A DNA stretch of 64,000 nucleotides, from NCBI RefSeq assembly GCF_001014615.2, contig NZ_LBCQ02000002.1, positions 248,001 to 312,000 of the forward strand, written 5' to 3'. Every line of letters begins with the position of its first letter. Position 1 is the stretch's first letter. Position numbers and translations under genes: made by a program. Under the pieces are notes generated by a model. It did not search any database. It saw only the letters and a program-made list of their open reading frames with translations, and had not been told where the DNA came from. Origin of the DNA: Aquamicrobium sp. LC103 (GTDB taxonomy: Bacteria; Pseudomonadota; Alphaproteobacteria; Rhizobiales; Rhizobiaceae). Shown here in pieces: positions 9,309-20,115 of the stretch.

Positions 9309-12300
9309 ATGAGATTCTCGCGGCTCCGCCTGCTCGGTTTCAAATCCTTTGTCGAACCCGGTGAGTTCGTCATCGAGCGCGGACTGACGGGAATCGTCGG
9401 TCCGAACGGTTGCGGCAAGTCGAATCTCGTCGAGGCCCTGCGCTGGGTGATGGGCGAGAGCTCCTACAAGAACATGCGCGCGTCCGGCATGGACGACGTC
9501 ATCTTCTCGGGCTCGGCGACGCGCCCGGCGCGCAACACCGCCGAAGTCACGCTGTTTCTCGACAATAGCGATCGCACCGCGCCCGCCGCCTTCAACGACG
9601 CGGACGAGTTGCAGGTTTCGCGCCGCATCGAGCGCGAAGCCGGCTCGGTCTATCGCATCAACGGCAAGGAAGCCCGCGCCAAGGACGTCCAGCTTCTCTT
9701 CGCCGACCAGTCCACCGGCGCACGCTCCCCCTCCATGGTCGGACAGGGCCGCATTGGCGAACTCATCCAGGCGAAGCCGCAGGCTCGACGAGCGCTTCTC
9801 GAGGAAGCTGCCGGCATTTCCGGGCTCCATTCGCGCCGCCACGAGGCCGAGCTGCGTCTGCGCGCCGCCGAGCAGAACCTCGAACGCCTCGACGACGTGG
9901 TCGGCGAGCTGCAGGGCCAGATCGAGAGCCTGAAGCGACAGGCGCGACAGGCCTCGCGCTTCAAGAACCTCTCCGCCGACATTCGCAAGTCCGAGGCGAT
10001 CCTGCTGCATCTGCGCTGGACACAGGCCAAGGCGCAGGAAGCGGAGGCGAAGTCGGCTCTCGCCACGGCGACGGCGCTTGTCGGCGACCGTGCCGCGCAG
10101 CAGATGCAGGCCGCGAAGGACCAGGCGGTCGGCGCTCACCGGCTTCCCGACCTGCGCGAGGCGGAGGCCGCGGCCGCCGCCGTCCTCCAGCGCCTGACGA
10201 TCGCCAAGGCACAGATCGAGGAAGAGGCGAACCGCATGCGCGCCCGCAATGCGGAGCTCGAAAAGCGGGTCGCGCAGCTTGACGCCGACATTGTGCGCGA
10301 AGAGCAGATGGTGCGCGACAATGCGGATGTGCTCGCCCGGCTTGGCGAGGAGGAAGCGCAGCTCGACGCCGAGAATGCGGGGGCCGCCGAGCGCGAGGCG
10401 AACACACGCGCAATCTTCGAGGAAGCCACGGCGCGACTGACGGCGAGCGAGGCCGCGCTCGCCAAGATCACCTCGGAGCGCGCCGAGGCGTCCGCCGCAC
10501 GGAGCCAGATCGAGCGCAGCCTGCGCGAGACGGCGGAGCGCCGCGACCGTTTGCAACGCCAGCTTGCCGAGATCGACCGCGAGAGCGCGGAAATCGCGAC
10601 ACGGATCGGCGGGCTGCCGGACCCGGCCGAAAAACGCATTCTCGTGGAAGAGGCGGAAGAGGCGGTTCGTGCGGCGGAGACCCGGACGCTGGCGGCCGAA
10701 AAGGTGGTCGGCGAGGCCCGTTCGCGCGAGAACGCGGCGCGGCCGCCGCTGCAGGAGACGCGCGCGGAACTTGCACGCATTGAAACGGAAGCACGAACGC
10801 TTGCGAAGATCCTCAACGCCGCGATCGGCGATCTGTTTCCCGCCGTTCTCGAACAGATCAAGGTCGAGCGTGGCTTCGAGACCGCGCTGGGTGCTGCGCT
10901 CGGCGAAGACCTCGACGTGCCGCTCGACCGTGCGGCCCCGGCCCATTGGGGCGAAATCGCCGTCGTCGCCGATGATCCCGCCTTGCCCGATGGCGCGCGG
11001 AAGCTCTCGGACGTGGTGCAGGCACCGCATCAGCTCGCACGCAGACTGGCGCAGATCGGCATAGTCGATGCCGCCGACGGTCCGCGCCTTCAGAAGCAGT
11101 TGAAGCCCGGCCAGCGGCTCGTCAGCCGCGAAGGCGCGCTGTGGCGCTGGGACGGCTATACGGCGAGCGCGGATGCGCCGACGGCCGCCGCTCAGCGGCT
11201 CGCCCAAAAGAACCGCCTTGGCGAGCTCGAAGCCGAGGCGACGGGTGCCACGAAGGCGGTGCGGCTCGCCGAAGAGGCGCTGGCCGTTGCCGAAACGGCG
11301 GTGAAGCAGACCGCGGACGCCGAACGTGTCGCGCGCGAGGAATGGCGCACCGCCCAAAGACAGGTAAGCGAGGCGCGCGATGCGCTCGCCAAGGCAGAAA
11401 AGGCATCGGGCGAGCTCGCGAGCCGCCGGGCGGTTCTCGATGAATCGCGCGGCCGCGTCTCGGAGATGCTCGACGAGACCTCGTCCGCCTTCGAGGAAGC
11501 GGAAGCGGCGCTCGCGGCGGCTCCCGATATCGGCGAATTGCAGCGAGGCGTCGAGCGGCTTGCCGCCGAGGTGTCGCAGGACCGCACCAAACTCGCCGAT
11601 GCGCGCGCCTCGCATGAGGGGCTGAAGCGCGAGGCGGACGCGCGTACGCGCAGGCTTGCCGCGATCGAGAACGAGCGCAGATCGTGGACGCAACGCGCCC
11701 AGAACGCCGACACGCAGATCGCCTCGTTGCGCGAGCGCCGGCAGGAAACCGCCACCGAACTGGCGACGCTCGAAGAGGCGCCCGACGAGATCGACCAGCG
11801 CAGGCGCGCGCTGCTCTCGCAGCTTTCCGAAGCCGAGACCTTGCGAAAGGCCGCGGCCGACAGGCTGCAGGAGGCGGAGACGCTGCAGGCAGGATTCGAC
11901 AAGTCGGCGACCGGTGCGATCCAGGCGCTGGCCGAGGCGCGTGAAAGCCGCGTCCGCGCCGAGGAGCGTTTGACGGCAGCCGACGACCGCCGCAAGGAAA
12001 CGGAAGCGCGCATCCAGGAAGCGCTGAACGTGCCGCCGCATCTCGTCATTCGCCATACCGGGCTGGAGGCCGACGCCTCGATGCCCGACATGAGCGACGT
12101 CGAAAGTCGGCTCGAACGGCTCAAGATCGAGCGCGAGCGGCTCGGCGCCGTGAATTTGCGTGCCGAGGAAGAACAGGCGGAGCTGACCGAGCGCCTTGAA
12201 ACCATCGTCAGCGAACGTGAGGATATCATCGAGGCGATCCGCAAGCTGCGCCAGGCGATCCAGAATCTCAACAGGGAGGGACGCGAAAGGCTGCTTGCGG

Positions 12301-12767
12301 CGTTCGATGTGGTGAATGTGCAATTCCAGCGCCTGTTCACGCATCTTTTTGGCGGCGGTACCGCCGAATTGCAGCTGATCGAGTCGGAGGATCCGCTCGA
12401 AGCCGGCCTCGAAATCCTCGCGCGCCCGCCGGGCAAGAAGCCGCAGACGATGACGCTGCTTTCGGGCGGCGAGCAGGCGTTGACGGCCATGGCGCTCATC
12501 TTCGCCGTGTTCCTGACCAATCCGGCGCCGATCTGCGTTCTCGACGAGGTGGATGCGCCTTTGGATGATCACAATGTCGAGCGCTTCTGCAATCTCATGG
12601 ACGAGATGGCGACAAGCACGGAGACGCGTTTCGTCATCATCACGCACAATCCGATCACCATGGCGCGCATGAACCGCCTCTTCGGCGTGACGATGGCGGA
12701 ACAAGGAGTGAGCCAGCTCGTTTCCGTCGATCTGCAGACCGCCGAGCAGCTTCGCGAGGCGAGCTGA
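9309..12767 (+). CDS. smc: Chromosome segregation ATPase SMC
   Basis: SMC is the coiled-coil ATPase of the bacterial condensin that organises and separates chromosomes. The 1152-residue length is standard. Walker A is at residues 31-38 (GPNGCGKS). Two long Glu/Ala/Arg-rich coiled coils flank a hinge around residues 500-600 (IGDLFPAVLE, then a Gly-rich LGAALGED segment). The ABC signature LSGGEQ lies near residue 1050 and Walker B VLDEVDAP near 1080. The high Ala/Glu/Arg content produces a very long antisense open frame that should be ignored. No scpA or scpB is in the window, so its partners are elsewhere. Confidence 0.97.
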   Translation: MRFSRLRLLGFKSFVEPGEFVIERGLTGIVGPNGCGKSNLVEALRWVMGESSYKNMRASGMDDVIFSGSATRPARNTAEVTLFLDNSDRTAPAAFNDADELQVSRRIEREAGSVYRINGKEARAKDVQLLFADQSTGARSPSMVGQGRIGELIQAKPQARRALLEEAAGISGLHSRRHEAELRLRAAEQNLERLDDVVGELQGQIESLKRQARQASRFKNLSADIRKSEAILLHLRWTQAKAQEAEAKSALATATALVGDRAAQQMQAAKDQAVGAHRLPDLREAEAAAAAVLQRLTIAKAQIEEEANRMRARNAELEKRVAQLDADIVREEQMVRDNADVLARLGEEEAQLDAENAGAAEREANTRAIFEEATARLTASEAALAKITSERAEASAARSQIERSLRETAERRDRLQRQLAEIDRESAEIATRIGGLPDPAEKRILVEEAEEAVRAAETRTLAAEKVVGEARSRENAARPPLQETRAELARIETEARTLAKILNAAIGDLFPAVLEQIKVERGFETALGAALGEDLDVPLDRAAPAHWGEIAVVADDPALPDGARKLSDVVQAPHQLARRLAQIGIVDAADGPRLQKQLKPGQRLVSREGALWRWDGYTASADAPTAAAQRLAQKNRLGELEAEATGATKAVRLAEEALAVAETAVKQTADAERVAREEWRTAQRQVSEARDALAKAEKASGELASRRAVLDESRGRVSEMLDETSSAFEEAEAALAAAPDIGELQRGVERLAAEVSQDRTKLADARASHEGLKREADARTRRLAAIENERRSWTQRAQNADTQIASLRERRQETATELATLEEAPDEIDQRRRALLSQLSEAETLRKAAADRLQEAETLQAGFDKSATGAIQALAEARESRVRAEERLTAADDRRKETEARIQEALNVPPHLVIRHTGLEADASMPDMSDVESRLERLKIERERLGAVNLRAEEEQAELTERLETIVSEREDIIEAIRKLRQAIQNLNREGRERLLAAFDVVNVQFQRLFTHLFGGGTAELQLIESEDPLEAGLEILARPPGKKPQTMTLLSGGEQALTAMALIFAVFLTNPAPICVLDEVDAPLDDHNVERFCNLMDEMATSTETRFVIITHNPITMARMNRLFGVTMAEQGVSQLVSVDLQTAEQLREAS

Positions 12768-12804
12768 CGATCGAGGCGAACTGCTTCGCGTGAAAGGATT
12801 AGCC

Positions 12805-13206
12805 ATGGCCGAGAACGATGTCGGGCAACTCGCATCCGAGCTTCATTCGGCGCTCACCGAATTCCATCGCGCGCTGATCCGCGCAGAGGCGGGCGACGAT
12901 CCGGATTTGCAAAATCCTTATACGCTGCTGTTCGCGGTCATAAACGATCCGCGCTTCTCGTGGCTCGGGCCGCTTTCGCAGCTTATCGTGCGCATGGACG
13001 AAGTGAAGGCGGAAGGCGGGCTTTCGACCGTGGAAAGTCTGGTGCCCTTCGGCGAGGCGGCGGCGCAATTCCTCGGCGAAGGCGCCGACGGGCATGCGGA
13101 ATTCAGGCTGCGTTACCTGATCGCGGTGCAGCGTGATCCGCAGGTCGGGCTCGCGGCGGGCGCCCTGCGGAGAGCCGTTTCGAAGCTTCCTTCGGCGAAG
13201 CGCTGA
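12805..13206 (+). CDS. Conserved hypothetical protein downstream of smc
   Basis: A 133-residue soluble protein with no signal peptide and no motif I recognise; predicted mostly helical, with an Asn-Pro-Tyr-Thr-Leu segment and a Pro-rich loop (WLGPLSQ) in the middle. AAAGGA lies 7-12 bases before the ATG at 12805, so this start is preferred to a GTG five codons upstream. It begins 37 bases after smc, suggesting the same transcript, and its stop touches the stop of the convergent VOC gene. The overall look (helical, with the DPRFSWLGPL segment) suggests a small cytoplasmic all-alpha protein. Function unknown. Confidence 0.75.
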   Translation: MAENDVGQLASELHSALTEFHRALIRAEAGDDPDLQNPYTLLFAVINDPRFSWLGPLSQLIVRMDEVKAEGGLSTVESLVPFGEAAAQFLGEGADGHAEFRLRYLIAVQRDPQVGLAAGALRRAVSKLPSAKR

Positions 13207-13548
13207 CTATTCGCTCCAGACCGCCAGCTCGTTGCCGGCCGGGTCGCGGAAGTGGAATCTGCGGCCTCCGGGAAAGGAGAAGATCGGCTTGACGATCTCG
13301 CCGCCGGCATCGGTCACGGCCGCGAGCGAGCGTTCAATATCCTCCGAATAGAGAACGGGGAGAGGCTTCGTCTCCCGATTGGCCGAAGCGTCGAAGCCGC
13401 CGTCGAGCCCTTCCGCATAGGCTGCGTAGCTCGGTCCGTAATCGGTGAAGGTCCAGCCAAAAGCAGCGCTGTAGAAGGATTTGACGGTGTCGAGGGTGCC
13501 GCCGCCAGCCTGCATCTCGAGGTAATCGAGCTTTCCATCCTGTTTCAT
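13207..13548 (-). CDS. VOC-superfamily protein (glyoxalase/bleomycin resistance fold)
   Basis: A 113-residue single-domain vicinal-oxygen-chelate protein. Two beta-alpha-beta-beta-beta modules are visible: the first contains VKSFYSAAFGWTF, the second the segment RSLAAVTDAGGEI. The end, FRDPAGNELAVW, is the classical C-terminal signature with a metal-ligand Glu. Such proteins dimerise to form metal-dependent active sites or binding pockets; many are of unknown substrate, so I do not assign lactoylglutathione lyase activity. It is convergent with the gene after smc and divergent from ppdK. Confidence 0.88.
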   Translation of the reverse strand: MKQDGKLDYLEMQAGGGTLDTVKSFYSAAFGWTFTDYGPSYAAYAEGLDGGFDASANRETKPLPVLYSEDIERSLAAVTDAGGEIVKPIFSFPGGRRFHFRDPAGNELAVWSE

Positions 13549-13748
13549 GGTTCGGTCTCCTCGTTCTCATTATGTTCTAAATCACGCGAAACGCACGCGC
13601 AAGAAGAAACCGTGTTCGGCCTTAATCGATTCAGATGGTCGGAGGTGGTTGCCTGTGCTTGCCTTTGACACGATCGGGTCGTATCGCTCGAATTGTTGCT
13701 GCGTCGCACACATTGGCGCGCAAGGGCTTTGAACCGAGGGAAAGCAGC

Positions 13749-16412
<2,664 letters not shown>

Positions 16413-16459
16413 CCGGTCTTTCGTCGGTTTCCCGCGGCCGTTGCGGGTGCTTCGGTGAA

Positions 16460-16489
16460 GTTATGCCCATCTTGCAAATTGGGCATAAC
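16460..16489. repeat. Perfect 10-bp palindrome with 10-base loop at the 3' end of the nucleotidyltransferase islet
   Basis: GTTATGCCCA (16460-16469) and TGGGCATAAC (16480-16489) are exact reverse complements around the loop TCTTGCAAAT. It lies 47 bases after ppdK and 48 bases beyond the stop of the leftward nucleotidyltransferase gene. No T-run follows on either strand, so an intrinsic terminator is unlikely; an operator for a DNA-binding protein, or the end of an inserted segment, is more plausible. The arm TTATGCCCA loosely resembles the TTACCCCA units at the other end of the islet. Confidence 0.9.
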
Positions 16490-16537
16490 GGCAGGACTAA
16501 CCCGGCCGGGGGGGACCGGCTCCCTCGTTCGCCGGGA

Positions 16538-17548
16538 TCAGAGCTGGTCCAGAAGCTTCGCGATCCCGGGCCGCTGCTTCATCGACGCGGCGACGGCCTC
16601 GCGCCACTTGGCACCATTGTCACGTGCCGCTTCATAGGCCAGCGCGAGCTCGCCCGGCCTGTCTTGCAAGAGGATTTCAATCAATGCTTCCGCCTGTGCG
16701 AGATCCTTGGCTACCTTTGCAAGCCCGCTTCCCGATCGGCGTTGAGCCACGATGAGCTTGTGGATGGCATATCGCTCGGGTCTCGGTATCTGGACGAGCA
16801 CGCCGCTCCGGTAGAGCGCGACCGCAGGAATGGGGTCGGCGATAAGGAAATTCAGAAAAGGCAGCGTCTGTGCATAGACGCTCAGCGGTTCCAGCTTGAC
16901 GATATCGCGCTTGCTTTGCATGCGAGGCGCGAGAAACTCGACCATCGTCCCACCGCCTTTCATGGTCCAGCGGGTCGGCCGTCCCTTGGGGTCGAGGCCT
17001 GGAGCGGGTTGAAGGGACAATTCCCCGAAGGTCTCGGCCAGCGACGGGTCGACCTGATCGTGTATCGCCAGCTTCAAATTCTCGAATGCGGCCACGTCGA
17101 CGTCTTCGGTCACGGCCACAAAGCCTGGGAACTTGCAGCCCAACTCCGCGCCGTAGAGCCGGAAAGCGTGGGTGCCGATCAGGGTTCCGCCGAGGCGGAA
17201 GACACCGACGCGGGCCATGGCGTTGAGAATGCTGCCGGTCTGGCGATCAAGGGTAGGCATTCCGGCGGCTCGAAGCTGCGCGACGAGAACGGCGCAGCGG
17301 CGTTCGAAATCTTTTTCTTCTTCGAGGTCGTCCCGCATCTTCTCGATCCGGTTGCGCAGCTCGTCGCTGTCCGGTCCGATGTAACGCTCGACTTTCTCCG
17401 CGCCAACGCGCCGCCGACTGTACCAATAGGTCTTGCCGGAGATTTTCTTGGTGAATGGCTTGCCGCGCAGGTCCGACACTGCACGATTCCCATGGGCTTC
17501 GAGCAAATCCTGATAGGCGGTGTGAGCGGCGAGCGTTAAGCGGTTCAT
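16538..17548 (-). CDS. GSU2403-like nucleotidyltransferase-fold protein
   Basis: A 336-residue protein that I match to the GSU2403 family of polymerase-beta-type nucleotidyltransferases (NTP_transf_8). The catalytic signature is intact: a Gly-Gly-Thr turn at residues 120-122 (FRLGGTLIGTHAF) followed by the acidic pair D149-x-D151 in TEDVDVAAF. An N-terminal region (residues 1-110) is charged and helical and includes a Tyr/Arg-rich YWYSRRR patch. Targets of this family are not established to my knowledge; related folds include AbiE/MenT toxins. It sits alone between housekeeping genes with palindromes at both ends, one set covering its ribosome site. Start: ATG at 17548; a TTG four codons upstream lies inside the repeat. 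Confidence 0.85.
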   Translation of the reverse strand: MNRLTLAAHTAYQDLLEAHGNRAVSDLRGKPFTKKISGKTYWYSRRRVGAEKVERYIGPDSDELRNRIEKMRDDLEEEKDFERRCAVLVAQLRAAGMPTLDRQTGSILNAMARVGVFRLGGTLIGTHAFRLYGAELGCKFPGFVAVTEDVDVAAFENLKLAIHDQVDPSLAETFGELSLQPAPGLDPKGRPTRWTMKGGGTMVEFLAPRMQSKRDIVKLEPLSVYAQTLPFLNFLIADPIPAVALYRSGVLVQIPRPERYAIHKLIVAQRRSGSGLAKVAKDLAQAEALIEILLQDRPGELALAYEAARDNGAKWREAVAASMKQRPGIAKLLDQL

Positions 17549-17549
17549 G

Positions 17550-17616
17550 TTACCCCACAAGAGTTACTTTTGTAGGATAAATCATTTACCCCACACAAGC
17601 AATTCTTGTGGGGTAA
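17550..17616. repeat. Three-copy operator-like repeat covering the start of the nucleotidyltransferase gene
   Basis: Three copies of a 12-base unit are visible: TTACCCCACAAG at 17550-17561, TTACCCCACACAAG (two extra bases) at 17586-17599, and the inverted copy CTTGTGGGGTAA at 17605-17616. The last two form a hairpin with a five-base loop. The first copy is immediately upstream of the ATG at 17548 on the minus strand, where its GTGGGGTAA is the only candidate ribosome site. Such repeated, inverted units over a start region are typical of autoregulated accessory genes. No candidate regulator is adjacent, so the binding protein could be the gene product itself or be encoded elsewhere. Confidence 0.85.
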
Positions 17617-17629
17617 TTCCTCCTGACCG

Positions 17630-18004
17630 TCACTCGCTCCGGATAACCACCTTGTTCAGATAGAACGCGCCGTGATCCTTGATCCGGATCATCTCGTCAT
17701 AGGGCGCTTCATAAGCCCACATGGCGTCTTTCGCGGCCTTGCCGTCGGCCTCCGCGCTCCAATATGACGCCTTGCCCTTGAAGGGGCAGGTCGTGGACGT
17801 CTCCGTCTTCGTCAATTGATCGAAACGGATATCCTTGAAGGGAATGTAGAGGACGGGCGGGTAATCGGCCTCGCGCAGCTCGAGCGCTTCGCTCGAAGAG
17901 GCGATCACGGCATCGCCGAGGCGCACCGTGACCTTGCCGGGATAAGGCTCGACCGTGATCTTGTGGGTCGGGTTGCTGCGAAAGCCGGGCGAGGGATTTG
18001 CCAT
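17630..18004 (-). CDS. DUF427 domain protein
   Basis: A 124-residue protein of the DUF427 family: small, all-beta, with the typical strand VRLGDAVIASS near the start, the segment PPVLYIPFKDI and then CPFKGKASYWS, followed by MWAYEAPYDE. The Cys-Pro-Phe-Lys-Gly segment is characteristic. No enzymatic role is established for the family to my knowledge. AAGGAGG sits six bases upstream of the ATG, an excellent ribosome site. It is transcribed leftward, after the class III aminotransferase, with 70 bases between them, and may be co-transcribed. Confidence 0.9.
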   Translation of the reverse strand: MANPSPGFRSNPTHKITVEPYPGKVTVRLGDAVIASSSEALELREADYPPVLYIPFKDIRFDQLTKTETSTTCPFKGKASYWSAEADGKAAKDAMWAYEAPYDEMIRIKDHGAFYLNKVVIRSE

Positions 18005-18074
18005 GGCGATCCTCCTTCGAGATCGGTTCCGGTTCTTCCCTCACTTAGGAAATCGGTCGACCACTGCAACCCTG

Positions 18075-19469
18075 CTAGAGCGCGCGCAAACCTTCCTTGG
18101 CCACCCATGCCTCGGTGTCGTCCAGCGCCTTTTCGAGCCGGTCGAACAGCTCGTCCAGCTCGTCTTCCTTGATGATCATCGGCGGGCAGAGAGCGATCGT
18201 GTCGCCGATCGCGCGGAGGATCGCGCCGCGCTCCTCGACGAACTTCGCGCATTGCGGGCCGACCCCCACCTTCGGATCGAAGGGCCGCTTCGTCTTCTTG
18301 TCGGCGACGATCTCGACGCCGCCGACGAGGCCGCAATAGCGCGCCTCGCCGACCAGCGGATGTTCGGTGAGCTTCCTCATGCGCCTTTCGAACTGCGGCG
18401 AAAGCGAGCGGACATGGCCGAGGATGTCGCGTTTCTGGTAGATCTCGATCGCCTTGACGCCGAGCGCGCAGCCGAGCGGGTGGCCGCCATAGGTGAAGCC
18501 GTGGCCAAAGGTGCCGATCTTCTCCGAATGCGAGACATAGGCCTGGTAGATGTCTTCCGGCACCATCACCGCGCCGAGAGGGGCGTAAGCCGAGGTCATC
18601 TGCTTGGCCGCCGAGATCGTCTTCGGCGTCATGCCGAGCGTCTGGCTGCCCCACCAGTTGCCGGTGCGGCCGAAGCCGTTGATGACCTCGTCGCTGATCA
18701 TGATGATGTCGTGCTCGTCGAGCACGGCCTGGATGGCCGGATAGTAGCCTTCGGGTGGGACGATCACCCCGCCGGCGCCCATGACCGGCTCGGCGATCAT
18801 CGCCGCGATCGTGTCCGGACCCTCGCGCTCGATCAGATCACGCAGCGACTTCACCATCCGGTTCACGAACTCGGCCTCGCTTTCCCCTTCCTGGCCGAAA
18901 CGATAGTAGTGCGGGCAGTCGGTGTGGAGCACGCGGTCGACCGGCAGGTCCCAGCCGATGTGGTTGTAGGGCAGGCCGGTGAGCGAGGCCGACATGATCG
19001 TCACGCCGTGATAGGCCTTCTGGCGCGATATGATCTTCTTCTTGTTCGGCCGGCCGAGCGCGTTGTTCAGATACCAGGCGAGCTTGACCTGCGTGTCGTT
19101 CGCTTCCGAGCCGGAGGAGGTGAAGAAGACCTTGGAGATGGGTACGGGCGCTATCTCCTTCAGCTTCTCGGCCAGTTCGATGGCCGACTCGGTGCCCTTG
19201 GCTCCGAAGAGATGGTAATAGGGCAGGGTGCGTAGCTGCTCGGTCGCCGCATCGATCATCTCCTCGTCGCCGAAGCCGAGGCCTGCGCACCAGAGACCGG
19301 ACATGCCTTCGATATAGGCCTTGCCCTGGGTGTCGTAGACATAGACGCCTTCGCCGCGCTCGATGACGAGCGGGCCCATCGTTTCCAGCTTGTGGAGCGG
19401 CGTATAGGGATGCAGAACGGATGCGACGTCGCGTGCCTGCAGATTCGAGAGCGGGGGTTTGTCGAGCAT
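18075..19469 (-). CDS. Class III PLP-dependent aminotransferase (omega-transaminase type)
   Basis: A 464-residue fold-type I aminotransferase of class III, which moves an amino group from a terminal amine or beta-amino acid to pyruvate or 2-oxoglutarate. The phosphate-binding segment SSGSEAN is at 118-124, the PLP-stacking region contains AYHGVT, the Asp that contacts the ring nitrogen is residue 260 in ISDEVINGFGRTG, and the Schiff-base Lys is 289 (SAAKQMTSAY). These features suit the putrescine/4-aminobutyrate/taurine-pyruvate branch, but the donor amine cannot be fixed from sequence. GGAGG precedes the ATG. No amine dehydrogenase or transporter is adjacent to narrow the substrate. Confidence 0.92.
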   Translation of the reverse strand: MLDKPPLSNLQARDVASVLHPYTPLHKLETMGPLVIERGEGVYVYDTQGKAYIEGMSGLWCAGLGFGDEEMIDAATEQLRTLPYYHLFGAKGTESAIELAEKLKEIAPVPISKVFFTSSGSEANDTQVKLAWYLNNALGRPNKKKIISRQKAYHGVTIMSASLTGLPYNHIGWDLPVDRVLHTDCPHYYRFGQEGESEAEFVNRMVKSLRDLIEREGPDTIAAMIAEPVMGAGGVIVPPEGYYPAIQAVLDEHDIIMISDEVINGFGRTGNWWGSQTLGMTPKTISAAKQMTSAYAPLGAVMVPEDIYQAYVSHSEKIGTFGHGFTYGGHPLGCALGVKAIEIYQKRDILGHVRSLSPQFERRMRKLTEHPLVGEARYCGLVGGVEIVADKKTKRPFDPKVGVGPQCAKFVEERGAILRAIGDTIALCPPMIIKEDELDELFDRLEKALDDTEAWVAKEGLRAL

Positions 19470-19580
19470 CTGTGGCCTCCGATTGGGAAGCCTGGAATCT
19501 AACCGCTAGCGGCCGCCGACGTAAGACCCGACCGGCGCTGGTTCACACCTCGCTCGCGATTGGACCAGCAGACGTATCGC

Positions 19581-19955
19581 TCAGGCAGCGCGTTTCCACT
19601 GATCGACGAGCCCGGCATAGGCCGATGCGATGGTCGCGATGGGAAGCGTGCTCTCTTCCGCAGGCTTGATGCTCGCCTCTCCACCGTCGCACGGCAGGTC
19701 TATGATCGAGATCTTGCGCGCATCGTCGGAAGCCACCATGACCGCGGCGACCCAATGGCTCTTCTCTTCCTCGTCGAGCTTCATCTGGAACAGGACCTGT
19801 CCGCCCATCGCCTTCGCGGTCTCGCGGATGATCGTCTCGAACTCGTCGTTCGAGAAATCCTCGATTTTCTCATTGTTTTCGGATTGCGGATTTTCCGCTG
19901 AAATCTGCTGAAGTTCTTCGTTTTCGAGAACCGGCATGTCGATACTGCGCCTCAT
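19581..19955 (-). CDS. Hypothetical small acidic protein
   Basis: A 124-residue protein, acidic and Asn/Glu-rich at the N-terminus (roughly residues 8-35), with a compact second half: GGQVLFQMKLD, an AAVMVASDDARK strand and a hydrophobic DLPCDGGE loop with a single Cys. No signal peptide or membrane segment. GGGGCG lies about six bases before the ATG at 19955; an internal ATG at 19937 is a possible alternative. It is monocistronic, 111 bases upstream of the aminotransferase start and divergent from the acyl-CoA ligase. I do not recognise the family. Confidence 0.7.
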   Translation of the reverse strand: MRRSIDMPVLENEELQQISAENPQSENNEKIEDFSNDEFETIIRETAKAMGGQVLFQMKLDEEEKSHWVAAVMVASDDARKISIIDLPCDGGEASIKPAEESTLPIATIASAYAGLVDQWKRAA

Positions 19956-20115
19956 ACTGTCGCCCCGACCGCCCAGAATGCCAATTTCAGGCGAAGATGG
20001 CGGCTTTGTGACATCGGGGTCAAGCGTTGGCGGCAGCGAGGACGTCAGCTAGCCTCTGGACAAGTCCAGCGATCCGCCCAAGATTAAGCCACCAGAACTT
20101 TCAGGGAGGAGCAAC

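Noticed and set aside
9066-12806. A 1246-codon open frame antisense to smc
   Set aside because: It mirrors the GC-rich codons of a clear SMC gene with intact Walker A, hinge and signature motifs; the antisense product is Arg/Leu-rich without any domain.
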